Origin: Lachnospiraceae bacterium
GTDB lineage: Bacteria > Bacillota > Clostridia > Lachnospirales > Lachnospiraceae
Length of the DNA: 9,639 nucleotides
Direction: 5' to 3'
Assembly (NCBI GenBank): GCA_009774155.1
Contig: VSNE01000045.1
Location: 1 to 9,639, forward strand
Part shown: positions 5,516 through 9,639 of the stretch, in pieces
Numbering within the stretch: position 1 is the stretch's first letter
Layout of the letters: each line of letters begins with the position of its first letter
Program-made: the position numbers and the translations under genes
The notes under the pieces: generated by a model
What the model saw: only the letters and a program-made list of their open reading frames with translations
Told to the model about the DNA's origin: nothing
Database searches by the model: none

Positions 5516-7693
5516 CTACTGCATAAATTCGGCCAGTATCACATCTGTGTCAAAGGGGGTAATCCCCTCCTCTGCATCAAAGATTCGATCCGCGTTGTCT
5601 TTTGTCTCACATAGCTCTCCCCTCCCGTCAACGTGCAGTTTCAGCAAATCATACAGATTTGTCCTATGCATATTGACCATCGTACAGCATGCCAGCGCCA
5701 CGCCGGAAAGGTTGGACTCCAGATTATTGCCTCCGGCATTGTTCCTGCATGCCCCTAAGCTCATCCCTGCGTCGCACCACACCATCCGCCGGGCCGCACA
5801 GTCCAGAATCATCGGAATAACCACTTTTGTCCCCGATGTCAGCTCCATATACTGACGAACCAGACGAGGTTCAAAGATTTCCCCGCTTTTTACGTCCTGA
5901 CGCTCCATATATCCAAAGGAAGCATGGGGCAGATCAGAAAAAATCTGTTCTGTATAGCTGTACACCTGATAAACCACATATCGGCCTCCATACTTTATAA
6001 TGCTCTTAATATCCACATCCAGAAACTCGCAGACTCCCTCTCCATCCGCCGGGCCGCCGTCCACAATATCTCCCGAATGACACGACCGGTAACGATCTGA
6101 GCAAAGATGCGTATAGGAGACATGCTCCAGATAGTTCCAGTGTTCATCGAAAATCGCAGCCGACAGATCCAGATCCACTCTTTCTCCGTTTTCCATATTG
6201 GTCCACCAGATAAATCCCCTCACCGCCTGCGCCTGCTGATCCAGAGGCAGTCTGGAGCCGCGCGCCGGCGTCCTGGCAGCCTTGGAAGCCGCTCTTTGAT
6301 GAAACGGAACGATATAATTTTTCAGCGCTTCCGACAAATATACCCTGCCCATAGGCTCCAGCCCGGAAAAGCGCGCCGTCAGCGTCTGTTCACAGATGGC
6401 CGCCACCTGCCGGCAGATATCCTCCTCCACTAAAAGCTCTGCATTTGCCACCATCCTGGCAGCCGCCAGCCTTCCCTTCGGAAAATAGTACCGAAATGCC
6501 TGATGGTTCCGGTGCATAAAGTGTTCCCGTACCTGGAGAAGCACCGGGGTCGCCACCTGAGCCGCCGAAGCCTCAAATGCTTCCAGAATCATCTGCTGCG
6601 TCTGCATTTTCCTGATCCGCGCTTCCTGCCAGGAGAGCTTTTCTCCCGGAACCTCCCTCTGCTCCATCCGCAGCAGCATATCCCGCCTTCTCGCCCGCTC
6701 CCCCGGACGCGCTTTTAAGATTTCAACAGCCCGGAAAGCATCCTTCTTTAAAAGCGCCTGCTCCACTCTGCCGGCAAACGGCTCCACCGGACAGTCATTC
6801 CGGATTTTTTCAAAAGCCGCCCGCACTCTTACATACTGCTCTGCATGAAACTCTCCCGGGTGCAGCCGTTCTCCGAACCGCTTCCACACCTCCGGCCTCC
6901 CATGCATTTCCTCCAAAAGTCCGGAAGCCTCTGACAGCAAATCCATCAGAATCCGGCGTTCCTGTCTTCTGAAGCTGCGGAAACGAACCTTTTTTGCCAG
7001 ACTTACATCCCCTCCGGATAAAGCGGCGGAAAGACGCAGTACATCTGCCGCTGTCCGAAAATATTTTTTCAGCATTCCGGCTCCGGTCAGAGGACAGAGC
7101 TCCAGACAGCATTTTCCAATATACGCTGCATTTTCCTTTTCCGGAATTCTGTCCGGAAGCCATTCTGCCGCATCCGGCACATTGGCAAAATACCATCTGA
7201 TATCCTGCCGATCCTGTTCTGACCAGGAACCGTTTGCCTCCGCCAGATTCCGGAAAATCTCCGGCAGCTCTTCCCTGGTACCTGAAGATAAAACCACTGC
7301 CTTCGTTTCGTCGGGCACAGGCAGACGTTCCTGCTTCTGAACGGGCGGATAAGCTGCTCCGCCGCTCCAGTAGTGAACCACCGCGTTCAGATACAGCTCT
7401 TCCTGGCTCCTTTCCATCACCTCCTGCGGAAAATTCGGATACATGGGCCTCCATTCATGATCCGCGCCAACCCGGCTTTTCAGAAGCCGGACCAGTTCCA
7501 GATAAAAAGCATCCAGCGCCCCTTTCTCTGTGGCGCACAGCCTCTCATACAGTTCCCGGGAAAAAATATAACCCAGGCTCTCTATATTTTTCATCATAGT
7601 CAGAACCCGGAGGCTCTGATCCCCGGAACCGGTTAAAAGCCTTTCTTCCAGATAAATATGATTTCTTCTCCGCAGCAGGATTTCGTTTATCAT
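5516..7693 (-). CDS. Large helical protein with C-terminal TerD-like domain, rtcB operon partner
   Basis: A 725-residue protein with no signal peptide or membrane segment, so probably cytoplasmic. Residues 1 to about 460 look almost wholly alpha-helical and are rich in Arg, Glu and Leu, with TAADVLRLSAALSGGDVSLA (214-233), LHPGEF (277-282) and a basic LKARPGERARRRDMLLRM stretch (326-343). From about 479 (RGSRLPL) a beta-rich part follows: VDLDLSA (506-512), VSYTHL (525-530), HSGDI (539-543), EFLDVDI (556-562) and RYVVYQVYSY (571-580). This is the pattern of a TerD/tellurium-resistance-type domain, in which acidic residues bind calcium. The overall plan matches my memory of the MXAN_6230/SCO0854 family, though the RING part often annotated there is not evident. 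It starts 15 nt after the rtcB stop, with AGAGGG 7 nt before the ATG, so translation from one mRNA is likely. A role in RNA handling with RtcB and the downstream permuted tRNA is inference from context; function is unknown. Confidence 0.72.
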   Translation of the reverse strand: MINEILLRRRNHIYLEERLLTGSGDQSLRVLTMMKNIESLGYIFSRELYERLCATEKGALDAFYLELVRLLKSRVGADHEWRPMYPNFPQEVMERSQEELYLNAVVHYWSGGAAYPPVQKQERLPVPDETKAVVLSSGTREELPEIFRNLAEANGSWSEQDRQDIRWYFANVPDAAEWLPDRIPEKENAAYIGKCCLELCPLTGAGMLKKYFRTAADVLRLSAALSGGDVSLAKKVRFRSFRRQERRILMDLLSEASGLLEEMHGRPEVWKRFGERLHPGEFHAEQYVRVRAAFEKIRNDCPVEPFAGRVEQALLKKDAFRAVEILKARPGERARRRDMLLRMEQREVPGEKLSWQEARIRKMQTQQMILEAFEASAAQVATPVLLQVREHFMHRNHQAFRYYFPKGRLAAARMVANAELLVEEDICRQVAAICEQTLTARFSGLEPMGRVYLSEALKNYIVPFHQRAASKAARTPARGSRLPLDQQAQAVRGFIWWTNMENGERVDLDLSAAIFDEHWNYLEHVSYTHLCSDRYRSCHSGDIVDGGPADGEGVCEFLDVDIKSIIKYGGRYVVYQVYSYTEQIFSDLPHASFGYMERQDVKSGEIFEPRLVRQYMELTSGTKVVIPMILDCAARRMVWCDAGMSLGACRNNAGGNNLESNLSGVALACCTMVNMHRTNLYDLLKLHVDGRGELCETKDNADRIFDAEEGITPFDTDVILAEFMQ

Positions 7694-7708
7694 CCTCTTA
7701 CCCTCTTT

Positions 7709-8947
7709 TTATCCCTTTACCACTCCCACGGTCCGAAGCTTCCGGATCGGCTTTACCAGATCCTTTTGCTGCTCCATAACCGCATCAATGTCTTTATATG
7801 CAAAGCGGCATTCCTCTGCCACGTCATTTTTCTTCTGCTTTCCAAGCACTACCTGGCGTTCCCTTAAATCCAGAATTACCTGTTCCACAGAAAAGGTCTC
7901 CACGGCGCCTTTTCTGGAATAAGCCCTGCCTGCCCCATGGGAGGAGGAACAGAAAGCTTCCGGATTTCCCAGACCCTCTACCACATAGCTGAAGGAGCCC
8001 ATAGCCCCCGGAATGACGGCTGTCTCGCCCTTCTGCGCCCTGGTCGCGCCTTTTCTGTGCACCCAGACATTTTCTCCGTAATGATTCTCAATCGCCGCAT
8101 AATTGTGATGGCAGTTGATCGTTTCCCCAAACTCTGTATCAAGCCCTGCATACTTTCCGATATGCTTTGCCACAAGCTCCATTACCCTCTCCATCATCCG
8201 CTGGCGGTTCTCATAAGCATAGTCCAGCGCCAGATTCATCCATCGGAGATACTGCTTTCCTTCCTCCGTATCCGTCGGGAGAAAGGCCAGCCGATAGTCA
8301 TCCGGCACCTGGGAATACCACTTTGTATTCAGCCTGCGCGCCTCGTTATGGAAGAAGTCGCAGACTGCCTTTCCCAGATGCCGGCTTCCGGAATGGATCA
8401 TAATGCCGAGATATCCGTCCTCATCTGCCTGAAGCTCAATAAAATGATTTCCTCCGCCCAATGTTCCCACCTGGAAATATCCGTCCTCTATTAACGGAAC
8501 CAGATCCGGATTCGCCTCATACAGCTCCATCTGTTCCTTCGCCCTGTCCAGCACCGCAGATTCCTGCCGCTTTTTATGGCGGTTAAATCCTACCGGCACA
8601 TTGCGCAGAATATCTCCAATCAGCAATTGTATCAAAGAGCCGTTTCCGGTCATAATCCCCTGGATCTGATCCAGCCGTATATTCATCGGAGTAAAGATCA
8701 TGCCGCAGCCGATATCCACGCCGACCGCGTTCGGAATAATCACTCCCTTTGCGGCAATCACTCCGCCGATCGGCATCCCCTTTCCTGTATGGGTATCCGG
8801 CATCAAAGATACCCATTTATGTATAAAGGGAAGCTCTGCAAGATGAACCGCCTGCGCCAGACAGCTTTCTTCTATCTGCGCCTCACTCTCCAGCCATATT
8901 TTTATCGGAACCTTCGTATGAAATCTGCCGTTGTCAATTACAAACAA
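7709..8947 (-). CDS. rtcB: RNA-splicing ligase RtcB (3'-phosphate/5'-OH RNA ligase)
   Basis: RtcB joins RNA 2',3'-cyclic phosphate or 3'-phosphate ends to 5'-OH ends using Mn2+ and GTP, through a histidine-GMP intermediate. With the TTG start chosen here the protein has 412 residues (E. coli RtcB has about 408). All key residues are present: D78 and C81 in VGVDIGCG, N167 and H168 in GGGNHF, H185 in HSGSRHLG, H281 in NCHHNY, and the guanylated H337 in SSHGAGR. The last four histidines fall at the same numbers as in E. coli as I remember them, which supports the start. MPDTHTGKG (49-57) and HRKGATRAQKGE (297-308) are also typical. An ATG at 9019 would add 24 residues but lacks a ribosome binding site. 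The gene is first in an operon with the TerD-type protein and the permuted tRNA. No RtcA cyclase, archease or sigma-54 activator RtcR is seen in this window. A substrate is inferred to be cleaved tRNA or the linked RNA. Confidence 0.95.
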   Translation of the reverse strand: MFVIDNGRFHTKVPIKIWLESEAQIEESCLAQAVHLAELPFIHKWVSLMPDTHTGKGMPIGGVIAAKGVIIPNAVGVDIGCGMIFTPMNIRLDQIQGIMTGNGSLIQLLIGDILRNVPVGFNRHKKRQESAVLDRAKEQMELYEANPDLVPLIEDGYFQVGTLGGGNHFIELQADEDGYLGIMIHSGSRHLGKAVCDFFHNEARRLNTKWYSQVPDDYRLAFLPTDTEEGKQYLRWMNLALDYAYENRQRMMERVMELVAKHIGKYAGLDTEFGETINCHHNYAAIENHYGENVWVHRKGATRAQKGETAVIPGAMGSFSYVVEGLGNPEAFCSSSHGAGRAYSRKGAVETFSVEQVILDLRERQVVLGKQKKNDVAEECRFAYKDIDAVMEQQKDLVKPIRKLRTVGVVKG

Positions 8948-8955
8948 TTTTTTCA

Positions 8956-8964
8956 CCCCTTCTT
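8956..8964 (-). promoter_or_regulatory. Ribosome binding site that points to a TTG start of rtcB
   Basis: On the minus strand AAGAAGGGG (8964-8956) lies 8 nt before TTG at 8947. It overlaps the in-frame GTG at 8956, which would leave no spacing, and nothing similar precedes the ATG at 9019. Confidence 0.6.
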
Positions 8965-9102
8965 TTTCGTATCTGCATCCTGATAAGCAAATATTACCAT
9001 CTTCTTTTCGGCAAATCATTTAAAAAAAGGTGCGAGAATACGATAAGACAGAAATAAAATAGAAAAACCTTCCTTCTTATGATAAAATAATCAGACGGGC
9101 AG

Positions 9103-9123
9103 TTCCTTACTGGCTGTAAGGAA
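9103..9123. promoter_or_regulatory. Perfect 8-5-8 inverted repeat, probable operator between rtcB and the regulator gene
   Basis: TTCCTTAC (9103-9110) and GTAAGGAA (9116-9123) are exact reverse complements with a 5-bp spacer. The centre is about 50 bp before the divergent regulator's ATG. It lies just upstream of a possible -10, TATATT at 9138-9143, with a weak -35-like TGTAAG at 9115-9120 inside the right arm. A dimeric regulator bound here could control its own gene and possibly rtcB. Binding by the adjacent regulator is inference. Confidence 0.5.
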
Positions 9124-9162
9124 TATTAACCATAAAATATATTGTAGCAGAAAGGAAACATT

Positions 9163-9639
9163 ATGTCTGACTTTCAGGAATTAATCAAATCCTTTTCCAA
9201 AAGCCGGAATTATGTCCGCGATTTTCTAATCTACGGTTTTAAAGCAAGAGATGATTTTTCAGTCAAAAGCGGCCGGACCTATGACAATGAACGCCGCCGG
9301 ATTGAATCCTGGCTGTCGGAATACATACGGACAGATTACGGTTCTCACGGCAAGACAGTTTCCCTGGCGCTGGACAGCAGCCTTCTGGATATTAATCCTC
9401 TCTATCGGGTATGGAAGTCCAAAAGCTTTACGGCCAACGATATTATGCTGCATTTTTTCTTTCTGGATCTGTTCCGGAACGGAAATGCCTATACGGCAGA
9501 AGAACTGACCAACCGGATTCTGGATGATTACAATGTGGTTTTTGAATCCCAGCTTGTACGAAAGAAAGCCAATGAATATGTGCAGGAGGGCGTTCTCACT
9601 TCCGTAAAGGAAGGACGAAGGCTTTTCTATCGCATCATG
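9163..9639 (+). CDS. Probable WYL-family transcriptional regulator, N-terminal part, cut by window edge
   Basis: An open frame of 159 codons runs to the window edge with no stop. It starts MSDFQELIKSFSKSRNYVRD and includes SGRTYDNERRRIESWLSEY and a later NPLYRVWKSKSFTANDIMLHFFFLD stretch. A winged-helix-like segment follows (TAEELTNRILDDYNVVFESQ, then VRKKANEYVQEGVL, and a basic KEGRRLFYRI wing). I recall this arrangement from clostridial proteins whose C-terminal half is a WYL ligand-binding domain, but that half lies outside the window, so the family call is tentative. The ATG has AAAGGA about 7 nt upstream. It is divergent from rtcB across roughly 215 bp containing a perfect palindrome, and so is a candidate regulator of the RNA-repair operon. 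WYL proteins often sense nucleic-acid-type ligands in defence or repair settings. That it does so here is inference. Confidence 0.6.
   Translation, partial: MSDFQELIKSFSKSRNYVRDFLIYGFKARDDFSVKSGRTYDNERRRIESWLSEYIRTDYGSHGKTVSLALDSSLLDINPLYRVWKSKSFTANDIMLHFFFLDLFRNGNAYTAEELTNRILDDYNVVFESQLVRKKANEYVQEGVLTSVKEGRRLFYRIM

Noticed and set aside
5524..5553. Separate promoter for the permuted RNA inside the end of the 725-codon gene
   Set aside because: A perfect TTGACA is present on the minus strand at 5553-5548, but no acceptable -10 lies at 16-18 bp, and the hexamer also encodes ordinary codons (FDTD). I treat the RNA as part of the operon transcript, though an independent start is not excluded.
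5396..5614. Small plus-strand open frame of 72 codons over the RNA
   Set aside because: It lies antisense to the structured RNA and the end of the TerD-type gene, has no ribosome binding site, and its content is explained by the RNA structure.
6810..7454. Minus-strand frame of 214 codons inside the TerD-type gene
   Set aside because: It is a +1 shadow frame rich in Gly, Ser and Arg, with no family signature. The enclosing 725-codon frame has the domain structure and the ribosome binding site.
8948..9019. 24-residue N-terminal extension of RtcB from the ATG at 9019
   Set aside because: That ATG has no ribosome binding site, and the extra residues (MICRKEDGNICLSGC...) do not match RtcB. The TTG at 8947 has a well-spaced site and gives the expected length and residue numbering.
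9020..9162. Sigma-54 promoter for rtcB as in RtcR-controlled operons
   Set aside because: No GG-N10-GC type -24/-12 element is visible upstream of rtcB. Sigma-A-like -10 candidates on the minus strand (TATCAT, TATTCT) lack good -35 boxes, so no rtcB promoter is called.

Overview
The window looks like a chromosomal segment of an anaerobic Firmicute, most likely Lachnospiraceae (Clostridia). The reasons are the moderate G+C, strong AGGAGG-type ribosome binding sites, the murE-priA gene order, and protein sequences of the type I associate with that family. This assignment rests on remembered sequence character, not a search.

Layout. Positions 1-1965 (minus strand) hold a murE-priA operon: a meso-DAP-type UDP-MurNAc-tripeptide synthetase, then the first 158 codons of the replication-restart helicase PriA. 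Positions 1966-2156 are a compact divergent promoter region in which one palindromic TTGCAA seems to serve as the -35 box for both directions. Positions 2157-3086 (plus) encode a carbamate kinase homologue with altered active-site motifs. Positions 3119-3883 (minus, coaX) and 4089-5279 (plus, coaBC) are a divergent pair covering three steps of coenzyme A synthesis: pantothenate phosphorylation, cysteine ligation and decarboxylation.

The right half is the unusual part. On the minus strand, running leftward, are rtcB (RNA ligase, 7709-8947), a 725-residue protein with a large helical region and a C-terminal TerD-like domain (5516-7693), and, 10 nt after its stop codon, a structured RNA at 5505-5372 that I read as a circularly permuted tRNA. 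Its order is variable loop, T arm, 3' acceptor strand, a 4-nt cap, 5' acceptor strand, D arm. The acceptor stem is therefore closed by a hairpin, and the molecule is open at the anticodon arm, where leader and trailer form a long closing helix. Nearly all canonical tRNA core nucleotides are kept, and the core looks derived from tRNA-Phe. A strong GC hairpin follows at once.

Divergent from rtcB is the start of a probable WYL-type transcriptional regulator (9163 to the window end), with an 8-5-8 palindrome in the shared intergenic region that could be its operator. The arrangement recalls the known rsr-yrlBA-rtcBA RNA-repair operon of Salmonella, where RtcB is linked to the Ro60 protein and tRNA-mimicking Y RNAs. 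Here the TerD-type protein takes the place of Ro60, and the permuted tRNA would be the Y-RNA-like partner. I consider this RtcB / TerD-type protein / permuted-tRNA module the main candidate for a poorly described system.
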